57,459 nucleotides of DNA, from assembly GCA_025459265.1 (NCBI GenBank), contig JALOQX010000015.1:1-57459 (forward strand). Direction: 5' to 3'. The notes beneath the pieces were generated by a model, which ran no database searches, had not been told where the DNA came from, and saw nothing but the letters and a program-made list of their open reading frames with translations. Source of the stretch: Pirellulaceae bacterium (GTDB lineage Bacteria > Planctomycetota > Planctomycetia > Pirellulales > Pirellulaceae). The translations under genes were made by a program, and so were the position numbers. The number at the start of each line of letters is the position of its first letter. Position 1 is the stretch's first letter. Shown here one piece after another: positions 41,510 to 50,505 of the stretch.

Positions 41510-42748
41510 TCATGCCGCCTGATCGTGGTGACGGGACGTCATCGGACGTTCCAGCTTCTGCAGAATATAGTCGGCGGCGCGGCGGGTGGCACCTGGCTTG
41601 CAGAACCGCGCGCGGAGCCCGACCAGCTGGTCGACGCGCCGGCGGTACTCCGCGGGAGTCCGCAGCCAGCGGACGATATGCTCGGCCAGTTCCGCCGATT
41701 TGTCCGTGCAGGCCGGGTATTCGGGAAACGGAACCTGGTCCGCACCCGGATGTCCCGGATCATACGGCGCATGCGTGAGATCGAAGCGGTCCTCGCAGGC
41801 CAGCAGGTTGACGAGCGTCATGTACTTGCACCGCAGCAGGACGTGCTTCGCGAAGTAGTACATACGGCGGTTGAGCCAGTAGTGAATGACGGACGGTTTC
41901 GCGTAGTACATCAGCTCCAGCGAGACGGATCCCGAACACGCCAGACAGCAGTCGCTCAGCTGGATCACTTCGCTGGTATGGTTGACAAACACTTCGACCG
42001 GGAGCTGCATGCCCGCGACGAGCTGGCGGGCCATCTCGGCCTGTTTCTCGTTGTAGCTGCCGATGGCGAACCGCGTGCCGGGCACGCGTGCTGCGATGAG
42101 CTCAGCGGCCCGCAACAAGATCGGCAGGTTGTTACGGACTTCCTGCGTGCGCGAGCCGGGGAGGATACCCACCATCTGGCGCTGCGCGTCCACGGCGTGC
42201 TGCCGGAGAAACTCGCGATCGACCACGTGTCGCGTCAACTCGTCAAAGTACGGATGGCCGACGTAGGTGGCAGGGCAGCCGCGTTGTTGATACCAGTCGG
42301 CCTCGAAGGGGAGCTTGCAGAGCACGTCGTCGACGAGCCGGCGCATTTTTCGGATCCGCCAGTCGCCCCACGCCCACATCTGGGGCGCGCCGTAGTAGAT
42401 GACGGGGATGCCGTATTTCTTGGCCTTGCGTGCCACCCACCAGTTGAAGCCGGGGAAATCGATGAGCACGACGGCATCGGGACGCCGCGTGCGAAAGTGC
42501 TCGTCGGCGCGCTGCAGCAGTCGCCAGAACTTGTCCACGTTGACCACCGCCTGGGCGATCCACATCACCGCCAGTTCGGTGAGGTCGCTGAGCAGTTCCA
42601 TGCCGGCGGCCTGCATGCGAGGCCCGCCGAATCCCACGGCATGCAAACCCGGCCGCTGTTGCTGCAGCACCCGCACCAGGTTCGCCCCGTGCAGATCACC
42701 GCTCGGTTCACCCACGGAAAAGAAAATGTTCAAGGGTCGGGTCGACAT
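41510..42748 (-). CDS. lpxB: Lipid-A-disaccharide synthase
   Basis: The 412-aa protein matches LpxB along its length: FFSVGEPSGDLHGANL, DFPGFNWWVARKAKKYGIPVIYYGAPQMWAW (quoted in parts: DFPGFNW, YYGAPQMWAW), CKLPFEADWY, YVGHPYFDE, GILPGSRTQEV, and CSGSVSLELMYYAKPSVIHYW (first part CSGSVSLELMYY). LpxB joins UDP-diacylglucosamine and lipid X to form the lipid A disaccharide at the inner membrane. The ATG at 42748 is chosen; a GTG at 42757 adds three residues. It sits 19 nt after a glycosyltransferase gene in the same orientation. Lipid A genes are present in many planctomycetes, consistent with a Gram-negative envelope. Confidence 0.93.
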   Translation of the reverse strand: MSTRPLNIFFSVGEPSGDLHGANLVRVLQQQRPGLHAVGFGGPRMQAAGMELLSDLTELAVMWIAQAVVNVDKFWRLLQRADEHFRTRRPDAVVLIDFPGFNWWVARKAKKYGIPVIYYGAPQMWAWGDWRIRKMRRLVDDVLCKLPFEADWYQQRGCPATYVGHPYFDELTRHVVDREFLRQHAVDAQRQMVGILPGSRTQEVRNNLPILLRAAELIAARVPGTRFAIGSYNEKQAEMARQLVAGMQLPVEVFVNHTSEVIQLSDCCLACSGSVSLELMYYAKPSVIHYWLNRRMYYFAKHVLLRCKYMTLVNLLACEDRFDLTHAPYDPGHPGADQVPFPEYPACTDKSAELAEHIVRWLRTPAEYRRRVDQLVGLRARFCKPGATRRAADYILQKLERPMTSRHHDQAA

Positions 42749-42767
42749 GATGCACACGGATCCTGTG

Positions 42768-43460
42768 TTAACGCGACTGAATCAATTCCACATGCTCGTA
42801 CTGACGCCATCGGCGTTTGAACCACCACGCCGCCAGCAGGTCGCCCGGGTTGGGCCAGCCGTCGGAAAGCGCGACGCTCCGCCCCGGCATCGGCACCGTG
42901 ATCTCACCAACGCGGAAGCCGCGCGCGGCGACGAGCGTGGCCAGGTAGCGATACATGCCGCACGGCAGTTCGACCCCGGCAACGGCTTCCCGGCGGGCGG
43001 CCCACACGAGGCATTCCGGATCGCGCACTTCGAGTCCGAGCAGCATCCACCGCGGTATGCGGCCCAGGCGATGGAACAGCTTCCGCACGCCCTGCCGGTG
43101 CGGACGACCGACGACCAGATCCACGCGCACGAGTTCGTCCAGCAGCAGTTGGATGATCGCGCCGACCACACCGTCTCCGGCGGGCAACGTGACGATGATG
43201 TCACCGCGGGCCTCGGCCAGCCCGGCGCTCAGCGCCGCGCTCAATCCGCGCGCCGGTGTGAAGTTGAGCACGCGGATTCGCCGGTCGTGCCGAGCGCAAT
43301 CGGCCAACCGCGCCCGGCTCTCGGCCCGCGAAGCGTCGTCCATGACAATCAGCTCGAAGTCGGACGTGAGGGGTTCCAGGACCGCGCAGACGGCCGGGAC
43401 TTGCGCCGCCACAAGCGCGCCGGCATTGCGCTGGGGAACGAGAACCGAAATCCCGGTCAT
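42768..43460 (-). CDS. Glycosyltransferase family 2 (dolichyl-phosphate-mannose-synthase-like)
   Basis: The 230-aa protein has a single GT-A domain: ISVLVPQRN, DFELIVMDDAS, RVLNFTPARGLSAALSAGLAEA and IIVTLPAGDGV. The last replaces the DxD metal motif by PAGDG, though one Asp remains. Later elements (LLGLEVRDPECLVWAARREA; GRSVALSDG) parallel DPMS-like transferases. There is no TM helix. GGGAGAGG precedes the ATG at 43460. It is directly upstream of lpxB and probably in its operon, which suggests an envelope-glycolipid role (inference). Confidence 0.82.
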   Translation of the reverse strand: MTGISVLVPQRNAGALVAAQVPAVCAVLEPLTSDFELIVMDDASRAESRARLADCARHDRRIRVLNFTPARGLSAALSAGLAEARGDIIVTLPAGDGVVGAIIQLLLDELVRVDLVVGRPHRQGVRKLFHRLGRIPRWMLLGLEVRDPECLVWAARREAVAGVELPCGMYRYLATLVAARGFRVGEITVPMPGRSVALSDGWPNPGDLLAAWWFKRRWRQYEHVELIQSR

Positions 43461-43536
43461 CCCTGACCTCTCCCTTGCCACGGCTCACCGCGCGGCCTCC
43501 CTGCCGCTCCACCCGGCACGGCTGACCGAGTCGACC

Positions 43537-43554
43537 AGCGCCCCAGGGGGCGCT
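43537..43554. repeat. Short perfect hairpin between two minus-strand genes
   Basis: AGCGCCCC and GGGGCGCT pair around AG. It lies between the permease stop and the glycosyltransferase start. There is no T tract, so calling it a terminator is not justified. Confidence 0.4.
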
Positions 43555-43664
43555 GCGCAGTGGCTCCCGGAACTCGCCCGCATGACAGATCCAGCGCGGC
43601 AACAGCGTTGGTGGCGAGAGTATCTCACATCGCGGCGAACCGGGATAGAGCACTTTTTCGCCGC

Positions 43665-45056
43665 TTAAGTCTCCGTGAGGATGCGCGCCGGGTCCTGACT
43701 GACGGCCCGCAGCATGGGCAGGTAACTGGCCAGCGTGGTCACCAGGGGCGCGCCGAGCAGGGCGACCACCAGCAACGCCCCCGAGGGTCGACAGGCCGCT
43801 GCCGGCACCCCGCCAGTGGCGACACCGAAACGAGCCAGCAGCGCGTAGCCAGCCAGCACCAGCAGACAGGCGACCAACCCGCCCAGCAGGCCGATCGCGA
43901 CGGCCTTGAGCAGGAACAGTGCGGCAATCTGCGTCGTCCGTTTCCCCAGCGCGCGGAGCAGACCGATTTCGGCTTGCCGCTCGCGGACGTTCCACCACGA
44001 CATGAGCCCGATCACGGCGGCCGCGACCAGCACCACCAACGGCAGCAGCACGTTGACCAGCCCGGCCAGCAGGTGCTCCCCGCGCTCGCGATTGGCGCTC
44101 ACCGTCTCCAACTGCTGCTCGCGATTCGCCTTGAGCACGCGCAACTGCTCCGCCCGCTGCTGCTCGACCAGATCCCGCTGCTGCTCGCGCGCCGTGGCGC
44201 GAGAGAGATGTTCTGTGACTTTCGTGTCCGGCAGGATCCCTTCCAGTTCCTCGCGCACGGCCGACAGGCGGTTGCCATGGCACTTGCAGTTGAGCGCCAT
44301 GATCTGGTGGATCCGCCCCGGCTTGCCGACCAGGCGTTGCGCATCGTGCAGATGCAGCACGAGCTGGACATCTTCGATGCCGCCTTCTTCGGGACGCACT
44401 TCGGCCACACGGAACAGGGTTCCGAGAATCTCCAGCTGATCGCCGGCGTCGAGCTGCCCGTTGCCGTTGGCGTCCCACGGGGCCAGCTGGTCCGCCGCCA
44501 GTCCACCGGCCAGCTCGTGCCCCACGACGACCGTACCCACCGCCACGTCCCGCGCCATGTGCTTCATCTCGGCGTTCTTCTGTGATGCGGTCAGCACAGG
44601 CAGCATGCCGATCAGCAGCACCGTGCGCCCCTGCCACTTGATCTTCTCCTGCAGCGTGGCGATCAGATGTACAATCGCTTCCACGTGCGGCGCGGTGGCC
44701 AGACGCTGGACATACTCCTCCGGGAAATCGACCGCCGCATAGTCCGTGTAAAGATCGCCGAAGCGCGTCTCGCGGTGCACGATCCGCAAGTTGACTCCCA
44801 GGTCGCGCATGATCCGCTTGGTGCCGGTATCCATCTCCTTGAGGATCGCGTCGGTCTCGGTCTGCACCGCTGCGAGGGCCGCGTCGGTCTCCTGCTGCAG
44901 CTGGGCCAACTGGCGCTGCGTGTCCGCGGCATAGCCGCCCAGGATCGTGGGACCCGCAAGGAACAGCACGGCCGCCACCGTGACGACCGCGACGCACAGC
45001 AGCAGACTCACCGGACGCCCCAGCATTTCCGCCAGTACGAGTCGTGTGATGCGCAT
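43665..45056 (-). CDS. FtsX/MacB-like ABC transporter permease with an EF-hand/dockerin-type loop
   Basis: The 463-aa protein has the MacB-type topology: TM1 at about 16-40, a large extracytoplasmic domain with coiled-coil (about 45-75 and 285-330), and three C-terminal TM helices (about 335-355, 377-403, 421-447) with the FtsX signature ERQAEIGLLRALG. In the soluble domain residues 195-206 read DANGNGQLDAGD, a dockerin/EF-hand-like calcium loop, and a CKC pair is near residue 261. No ATPase gene is adjacent, so it must use an ATPase encoded elsewhere. It stands alone; its stop overlaps, in TTAA, the end of an unconvincing plus-strand frame. Confidence 0.85.
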   Translation of the reverse strand: MRITRLVLAEMLGRPVSLLLCVAVVTVAAVLFLAGPTILGGYAADTQRQLAQLQQETDAALAAVQTETDAILKEMDTGTKRIMRDLGVNLRIVHRETRFGDLYTDYAAVDFPEEYVQRLATAPHVEAIVHLIATLQEKIKWQGRTVLLIGMLPVLTASQKNAEMKHMARDVAVGTVVVGHELAGGLAADQLAPWDANGNGQLDAGDQLEILGTLFRVAEVRPEEGGIEDVQLVLHLHDAQRLVGKPGRIHQIMALNCKCHGNRLSAVREELEGILPDTKVTEHLSRATAREQQRDLVEQQRAEQLRVLKANREQQLETVSANRERGEHLLAGLVNVLLPLVVLVAAAVIGLMSWWNVRERQAEIGLLRALGKRTTQIAALFLLKAVAIGLLGGLVACLLVLAGYALLARFGVATGGVPAAACRPSGALLVVALLGAPLVTTLASYLPMLRAVSQDPARILTET

Positions 45057-45077
45057 GGCCTGTCCTCCCGATGTCAG

Positions 45078-45629
45078 CTAGCGGGACTGCAACAGCAATT
45101 CAAGGTAACTTCGCCGCTCCACGCGTCCCAGTCCCAAGTCGGCCGCCAGCGCGACCAGTGCGCTCTGCGCCGCGGCGAGGGACTGGGCCGAGACCTGGAT
45201 TTCCAGCTCGAGGAACTGGCCGAGCTGGTCCACCTCGTCCAGCGTCGCTTCGACCGACCACTGCTGCCAGGTGAACCGGCCGTGGCGGCGCCGTTTCCGC
45301 ACGACGGCGACCGAGCGGAACCCCAGGGCCAGCAGCAGTTCGGCATACTGTGCGGTGCGGTCCGCACCGGCCGCCAGGGGCAGCTCCAGCTCGCGACGCG
45401 TTTTGGTCGCGCGATCAAGCTTGGGACCCTTGTACGTCACGCAATTCTGGTCGTCGCTGCGGCGGATCCGCAGCGCTTCGTCCGTCAGGGCGAAATCGCG
45501 GACCGGATGCGCAAAGTAGTGATCCACCTGCTCGGTGACCGCGCCGAACCGGGCGCCACGCGTCTCGAGCTGCCGCGCGATCCGCTCAAGGTCGTCGACC
45601 GGAAACTTGTTTTCGACTTCGTACTGCAT
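45078..45629 (-). CDS. CYTH-domain protein (class IV adenylate cyclase / ThTPase-like)
   Basis: The 183-aa protein has the CYTH signature YEVENKFPV (ExExK) at its start, then DHYFAHP, ALRIRRSDDQNCVTYKGPK (quoted in part) and a C-terminal LELEIQV strand with acidic metal ligands. Such tunnel-fold enzymes hydrolyse triphosphates or make cAMP. It lies 71 nt after thiE in the same orientation, and with thiE upstream, a thiamine-triphosphatase-type role is attractive but not shown. The ATG at 45629 fits the domain; a TTG at 45704 overlapping the thiE stop would add 25 residues. Confidence 0.85.
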   Translation of the reverse strand: MQYEVENKFPVDDLERIARQLETRGARFGAVTEQVDHYFAHPVRDFALTDEALRIRRSDDQNCVTYKGPKLDRATKTRRELELPLAAGADRTAQYAELLLALGFRSVAVVRKRRRHGRFTWQQWSVEATLDEVDQLGQFLELEIQVSAQSLAAAQSALVALAADLGLGRVERRSYLELLLQSR

Positions 45630-45700
45630 GGGGGACACCCCTACGTCCTCGGCCGGAGCACCGGTGCGCGCCGCCGCGTCACCGTCCCCGACCTCGGTCG

Positions 45701-46777
45701 TCAACAGATCTGTCGACCTAACGCGTCTTTCAACTGCCGCGCGGCGCGCGCCGGCGCCGGATCCGCAACCACGGCCTGGCCGACCGCCGCGCGGGAGAAC
45801 CCCGCGGCCACGACCTGGGCGACATTCCCCAGCTCGATCCCGCCAATGGCAAACGCGGGGAGCCGCACCTCATCGGCCACCTGCCGCAGCAACGCCACAC
45901 CGGGAAAGTGCTCAAACGATTTCGTGCGGGAGGCGAACGTGGGGCCGCAGCCGAGGTAATTCGCGCCATCCAGCACCGCCTGGCGGGCCTGCTCGATCGA
46001 ATGCGTCGAGATCCCGATCAAGGCCTGACATCCCAGCAGGCGCCGCGCGTCCTGGACCGCCAGTTCGTCCTGCCCCAGGTGCACCCCGTCGGCGGCGGAC
46101 AGCAGGGCCAGATCCACACGATCGTTCATCACGAACAGCACCCCGTGTTGCCGCGTACGCTCGCGGAGCAGCCGCGCACGCTCCAGCAGGACCCGATCCG
46201 GCAGGCTTTTGTCACGCAGTTGCAGCACATCCGCGCCACCGGCACAGAGCTGCTCGACCAGCTCGCCAAATGCACCTGCCGACGCGCGACCGTCCAGGAG
46301 CACGTACAGCTGCGCTCCGGCCAGGCGCTGCGCGCTGGTGTGCAGGATCGTCAAGGCACGCTCCAGGCTGTACGCGCGATAACGGAGGGCTTCGAGCTGG
46401 TGGGCCAGCTCGGGGGCGACCACCTTTGCATGTTCCTCCAGGCTTCGCAGGGACTGTTCCACGCGCTGCCAGTTCGCACCCTGCACGGACTGCAGGTCCG
46501 CGCGGGCGTATTCCGTGTCGGTGACGACGGTGCACCCGACATCGTGAGCGGTATCTCGAGCAGCGTGGAGGTCCGCCGGCAGCAGGGTCGCCAGCGTCCG
46601 AGCCACATCATGGCGCAGCTGCTTGCACAGGCCGGTCAGATGCCGGTCGTCCCGCGCGAACCGCGCGTGATCCTCCACGACCCGCAGTCCCTCGAGGCAG
46701 CGGTTGCGGTTCGCATCGAGTATCCGCCAAAGCGCCGCGTCGTCGCCGGGCGGTACGGACGGGTGATCCGAGGTCAT
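45701..46777 (-). CDS. thiE: ThiD2-ThiE fusion (HMP-phosphate kinase-type domain + thiamine-phosphate synthase)
   Basis: The 358-aa protein has an N-terminal ThiD2-type domain (about 10-145; RILDANRNRCLEGLRVVEDHARF, first part RILDANRNRCLEGLRVVED; LRHDV; AARDTAHDVGCTV; VEQSLRSLEEHAK). ThiE follows at about 150-355 (LYVLLDG, DVLQLRDKSL, FVMNDRVDLALLSAADGVHLGQ, first part FVMNDRVDLALL, IGISTHS, YLGCGPTFASRTK, FAIGGI). ThiD2 makes HMP-PP, the substrate ThiE joins to thiazole-P. No TPP riboswitch was seen in the short upstream region. The ATG at 46777 is chosen over an N-terminal extension that is Cys/Arg-rich. Confidence 0.9.
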   Translation of the reverse strand: MTSDHPSVPPGDDAALWRILDANRNRCLEGLRVVEDHARFARDDRHLTGLCKQLRHDVARTLATLLPADLHAARDTAHDVGCTVVTDTEYARADLQSVQGANWQRVEQSLRSLEEHAKVVAPELAHQLEALRYRAYSLERALTILHTSAQRLAGAQLYVLLDGRASAGAFGELVEQLCAGGADVLQLRDKSLPDRVLLERARLLRERTRQHGVLFVMNDRVDLALLSAADGVHLGQDELAVQDARRLLGCQALIGISTHSIEQARQAVLDGANYLGCGPTFASRTKSFEHFPGVALLRQVADEVRLPAFAIGGIELGNVAQVVAAGFSRAAVGQAVVADPAPARAARQLKDALGRQIC

Positions 46778-46856
46778 GGCACAGCTCGTGGCGGTGTCGG
46801 GGACAGCGAGACCGGGGGCCAGCCGGTCACGCCGGCGGCAAGGTGCGTCCCTTCCA

Positions 46857-46884
46857 GTTGTACCACATGCTCCGCACGCGTCCA
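46857..46884 (-). promoter_or_regulatory. Candidate promoter for thiE
   Basis: On the minus strand TGGACG (46884-46879) and TACAAC (46862-46857) are 16 nt apart, 80 nt before the thiE ATG. It is back-to-back with the promoter for the TPR membrane gene. Confidence 0.35.
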
Positions 46885-46890
46885 TTTGCC

Positions 46891-46919
46891 TTGTCGCCGG
46901 TTGCCCCCGCCGCTACAAT
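46891..46919 (+). promoter_or_regulatory. Promoter for the TPR membrane protein
   Basis: TTGTCG (46891-46896) and TACAAT (46914-46919) are exactly 17 nt apart, 75 nt before the GTG start. Confidence 0.6.
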
Positions 46920-46993
46920 CTCCGCCGCGCACCAAGGCGGGGGGAGGCGCGCGTCGCCTCGGGATCGACCACGCAGGTAAGGACGCCCCACAC

Positions 46994-47536
46994 GTGGCTC
47001 ACAGGCAACTTGCCGGCTGGCTGACTTGCATCTGGCCCGGACTCCCCCGGCTGTGGCGGCGCGGCGATGCGCGCGGCCTGGCCGTTGCGGTCGGCTTCTC
47101 CGCCCTGTTGAATCTGGCCGTGTGGGCCAGTCTCCTCCGTACCGACGCGGCGCCGCGAGCCTGGTCGCTGACCGTGTGGGCGGTGTTGGGCGTGCTCTGG
47201 ACAACCGGCTGTTGGCGGGAAGTGCGCCAGCGCAGCTGGTCGGGCGTCGCGGAGCGAGCGCGTTGTGAAGAGGACTTGTTTATTCGCGCTCAGGCTGAAT
47301 ACTTAAAAGGACACTGGGTGGAATCGCACGACCTCCTGGCGCGACTGATCGAAAGCAACCCGCTGGACATCGAAGCGCAGCTGCTGCTGGCCTCGGTGCA
47401 CCGCAGAACCAAGCGCATCGATTTGTCCTGCAAACAGTTACGTCAAGTCAGAGGTTTGCAGGAGTCCGGACCGTGGCGTTTCGAAATCGGCCGGGAACTG
47501 GCTCTTCTGGACGCTCGGACTGCAGCGAATGGATAG
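46994..47536 (+). CDS. Small membrane protein with TPR-like domain
   Basis: The 180-aa protein opens with a Trp-rich hydrophobic segment and two TM helices (LAVAVGFSALLNLAVWASLL about 29-48; LTVWAVLGVLWTTGCW about 59-74). A cytoplasmic pair of TPR-like helices follows, AQAEYLKGHWVESHDLLARLIESNPLDIEAQLLLASVH (quoted as AEYLKGHWVESHDLLARLIE). The GTG at 46994 has AGGTAAGGA upstream and follows a clear promoter. It ends 226 bp before clpC. The function is unknown; a membrane-anchored adaptor is a guess. Confidence 0.75.
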   Translation: MAHRQLAGWLTCIWPGLPRLWRRGDARGLAVAVGFSALLNLAVWASLLRTDAAPRAWSLTVWAVLGVLWTTGCWREVRQRSWSGVAERARCEEDLFIRAQAEYLKGHWVESHDLLARLIESNPLDIEAQLLLASVHRRTKRIDLSCKQLRQVRGLQESGPWRFEIGRELALLDARTAANG

Positions 47537-47762
47537 GTTGTGCGGTTTCCCGAGGTGACAGGTTCCGCCACGTGCCGTTCGGCACTAAGTTGATGCTCGG
47601 CAACACGTAAGGACGGGTTACACGGGCGGCGTTTGCGAGGTACGGTGTAGTAGCGAACCACGGGGCAACGAGTCTGAGGCAACCCACAGCCGTCGAAGCG
47701 GGCCGGGCGCTCTGGTGACGCACCACGCGATTGCAGCCGCCCGCTGTTGGAGGGGAGTTGGC

Positions 47763-50324
47763 ATGTACGAACGATTTACCGACCGCGCTCGCAAAGTCAT
47801 GCAATTGGCCAACCAGGAGGCTCAGCGGTTCAACCACGAGTACATCGGCACGGAGCACATCCTGCTGGGCCTGGTCAAGGAAGGCAGCGGCGTGGCGGCC
47901 AACGTGCTCAAGAACCTGGATGTGGACCTGCGCAAGATCCGGCTGGAGGTGGAGAAGCTGGTTCAGAGCGGTCCCGAGATGGTCACGATGGGCAAGCTGC
48001 CGCAGACGCCGCGCGCCAAGAAGGTGATCGAGTACTCGATGGAGGAAGCGCGGAATCTGAACCACAACTACGTGGGCACGGAGCACATCCTGCTGGGGTT
48101 GCTGCGGGAGCAGGAAGGGGTCGCGGCGCAGGTGCTGATGAATCTGGGGTTGAAGCTCGAGGACGTGCGGGAAGAGGTGCTCAACCTGTTGGGTCATGGA
48201 CTCGAGGGAGGCGAGAGCGAACGTGGCGGACGTGAGCCGGGCGGCGAATCGCCGACTGCGGGCAAGGGGAGCAAGTCGAAGACGCCGGCGCTGGACAGTT
48301 TCGGTCGAGACCTGACCGAGCTGGCCAAGCAGAACAAGCTGGACCCGGTGATCGGCCGCGAGCGGGAGATTGAGCGGGCCATTCAGGTGTTGTGTCGCCG
48401 CACGAAGAACAACCCCGTGCTGCTGGGCGAGGCGGGCGTCGGCAAGACGGCGATCGTGGAAGGGTTTGCGCAGCGCGTGGTGACGGGCAACGTGCCGGAA
48501 CTGCTCACGGACAAGCGGATCGTCGTGCTGGACCTGGCGATGATGGTGGCGGGCACCAAGTATCGGGGTCAGTTCGAAGAGCGGATCAAGGCCGTCATGA
48601 ACGAAGTGCGGCGGGCCAAGAACACGATCCTGTTCATTGACGAGCTGCACACGCTGGTCGGCGCCGGCGGTGCGGAAGGCGCGATCGACGCGGCCAACGT
48701 GCTCAAACCGGCTCTGGCGCGGGGCGAGATCCAGTGCATCGGCGCGACGACGCTCGATGAGTACCGCAAGTACATCGAGAAGGACAGCGCGTTGGCGCGA
48801 CGCTTCCAGGAGATCATTGTCGACCCCACGTCGAAGTCCGAGACGATCGAGATTCTCAAAGGCCTGCGCGAACGGTACGAGGAGCACCATCGCGTGCAGA
48901 TCACCGATGATGCGATCGCGGCCGCCGTGGAGCTGTCGGAGCGGTACATCACGGCCCGCTGCCTGCCCGACAAGGCCATCGACGTCATCGACGAGGCCGG
49001 GGCGCGGGTCCGTCTGCGGGCCATGACCCGGCCGCCCGACCTGAAGGAGATCGACGAGGAAGTCGAACGACTGAACAAGGAAAAAGAGGAGGCGGTCGCC
49101 AATCAGGACTTCGAAAAGGCGGCGGCCCTGCGCGACCAGGCCGACAAGTTGCGCAAGAAGAAGGACGCCATCACGCGCGAGTGGCGCGAAAAGTCGCGGG
49201 AAACGGACGGGGTGGTGGATGAGGAGGTCATCGCCGAGGTGGTCTCGAAGATGACCGGCATCCCGCTCACGCGGCTCTCGACCGAAGACAGCCTGCGGCT
49301 CATGAAGATGGAGGAGGAGCTGCACAAGCGGGTCGTCAGCCAGGACGCCGCCATCAAGGCCGTCTCGCGGGCCGTGCGCCGCAGCCGCAGCGGCTTGAAG
49401 GATCCCAAACGTCCCACCGGCTGCTTCATCTTCGCCGGTCCCACCGGCGTCGGCAAGACGCTGCTGGCCAAGGCCCTCGCCGAGTTCATGTTCGGCGATC
49501 CCGACGCGCTGGTGCATATCGACATGAGCGAGTACATGGAGAAACACAATGTCAGCCGCCTCATCGGCGCGCCGCCGGGATACGTCGGCTACGAGGAAGG
49601 GGGGCAACTGACGGAAAAGATCCGCCGCCGGCCCTACGCCGTCGTGCTCCTGGACGAAATCGAAAAGGCGCACCCCGACGTGTTCAACATGCTCCTCCAA
49701 GTCATGGAGGAAGGGCGGCTCACCGACAGCTTCGGCCGCAACGTCGACTTCCGCAACGTCATCCTGATCATGACCACCAACGCCGGCGCCGAAGCCATCA
49801 AGAACGAGTCGGCCTTCGGCTTCCAGCGGCCGGATGATGACGCGAGTTACGAGAGCATGAAGGAACGGGTCAGCGAACACGTCGAGCGCGTGTTCCGACC
49901 GGAATTCCTCAACCGGCTCGATGACGTCATCATCTTCCGACACCTCACCACGGACGACCTGAAAGACGTCATCGATATGGAACTGGCCAGCGTGCGGGCC
50001 CGGCTGGCCGACCGCGGCTTCCGCCTGCGGTTGACCGACGACGCCAAGGAATTCCTGATCAAGGAAGGCTGCAAGAGCATCGATTACGGCGCACGTCCGC
50101 TGCGGCGGGCCATCGAGAACCGCGTCGAAGACCCCCTCTCGGAGGAATTGCTCCGCGGTGAGTTCCAGGGCAAGGATGAGATCGTCGTCGATGTCGTGTG
50201 GGACGAGAACCACGAGAAAATCCTCTACCTGAAGTTCGAGGGCCGGATGGTGGACGACGCCGGCGAACCCGTCGCGGCGTCCGCCGGAGCGCCTCCCGCG
50301 GCCAACCCGCATCGCACCGCGTGA
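47763..50324 (+). CDS. clpC: ClpC AAA+ chaperone/unfoldase
   Basis: The 853-aa protein has two Clp-N repeats (1-145), a Gly/Ser/Glu-rich linker, AAA1 with Walker A GEAGVGKT near 221-229, a UVR/coiled-coil domain (about 425-470), AAA2 with Walker A GPTGVGKT near 559-566, and the C-terminal D2-small domain. The AAA2 ends in the [10 protein letters not shown] and RPLRRAIE motifs. ClpC unfolds proteins for ClpP and works with adaptors. The ATG at 47763 follows GGAGGGGAG. No CtsR box or CIRCE element was seen in the 226-bp gap upstream, and no promoter pair stands out. The usual mcsA/mcsB neighbours are absent. Confidence 0.95.
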   Translation: MYERFTDRARKVMQLANQEAQRFNHEYIGTEHILLGLVKEGSGVAANVLKNLDVDLRKIRLEVEKLVQSGPEMVTMGKLPQTPRAKKVIEYSMEEARNLNHNYVGTEHILLGLLREQEGVAAQVLMNLGLKLEDVREEVLNLLGHGLEGGESERGGREPGGESPTAGKGSKSKTPALDSFGRDLTELAKQNKLDPVIGREREIERAIQVLCRRTKNNPVLLGEAGVGKTAIVEGFAQRVVTGNVPELLTDKRIVVLDLAMMVAGTKYRGQFEERIKAVMNEVRRAKNTILFIDELHTLVGAGGAEGAIDAANVLKPALARGEIQCIGATTLDEYRKYIEKDSALARRFQEIIVDPTSKSETIEILKGLRERYEEHHRVQITDDAIAAAVELSERYITARCLPDKAIDVIDEAGARVRLRAMTRPPDLKEIDEEVERLNKEKEEAVANQDFEKAAALRDQADKLRKKKDAITREWREKSRETDGVVDEEVIAEVVSKMTGIPLTRLSTEDSLRLMKMEEELHKRVVSQDAAIKAVSRAVRRSRSGLKDPKRPTGCFIFAGPTGVGKTLLAKALAEFMFGDPDALVHIDMSEYMEKHNVSRLIGAPPGYVGYEEGGQLTEKIRRRPYAVVLLDEIEKAHPDVFNMLLQVMEEGRLTDSFGRNVDFRNVILIMTTNAGAEAIKNESAFGFQRPDDDASYESMKERVSEHVERVFRPEFLNRLDDVIIFRHLTTDDLKDVIDMELASVRARLADRGFRLRLTDDAKEFLIKEGCKSIDYGARPLRRAIENRVEDPLSEELLRGEFQGKDEIVVDVVWDENHEKILYLKFEGRMVDDAGEPVAASAGAPPAANPHRTA

Positions 50325-50505
50325 TCGCTCGACACCGCCCCCGCCGCGGCGCGTCCCAAAACCACGCGGCACCGCCAAGATCTCTCAAGACGGCTGCATG
50401 GAACGACGATGCAAGACACCGGCGCGGTAGGCTCACAATGCGCGGGCGTTGTGCGCTGCTAGCAGTCTCGTCTCCTGTCGTTCTGCCAGTGTGCTTGGGC
50501 CAGTC

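Noticed and set aside
39650..42820. Plus-strand open frame of over 1000 codons across 39650-42820
   Set aside because: It lies opposite the lipoprotein, small basic protein, M20 peptidase and LpxB, all of which have recognisable motifs; it has none.
43482..43668. Plus-strand frame ending MTDPARQQRWWREYL...HFFAA with a stop overlapping the permease stop
   Set aside because: Only 28 residues follow the first ATG (about 43580), no ribosome-binding site or domain; the upstream part is shadow of the glycosyltransferase. Left as a curiosity.
46778..46993. TPP riboswitch before thiE
   Set aside because: No CTGAGA/ACCTGA-type core was seen, and the gap is short and shared with a divergent promoter.
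47537..47762. CIRCE or CtsR box upstream of clpC
   Set aside because: No TTAGCACTC-type inverted repeat nor CtsR heptad repeat is present; only a short GTGCCGTTCGGCAC hairpin.
47448..50378. Long minus-strand frame antisense to clpC
   Set aside because: It is His/Arg/Gln-rich shadow sequence opposite a conserved gene, as expected from high-GC third-position bias.
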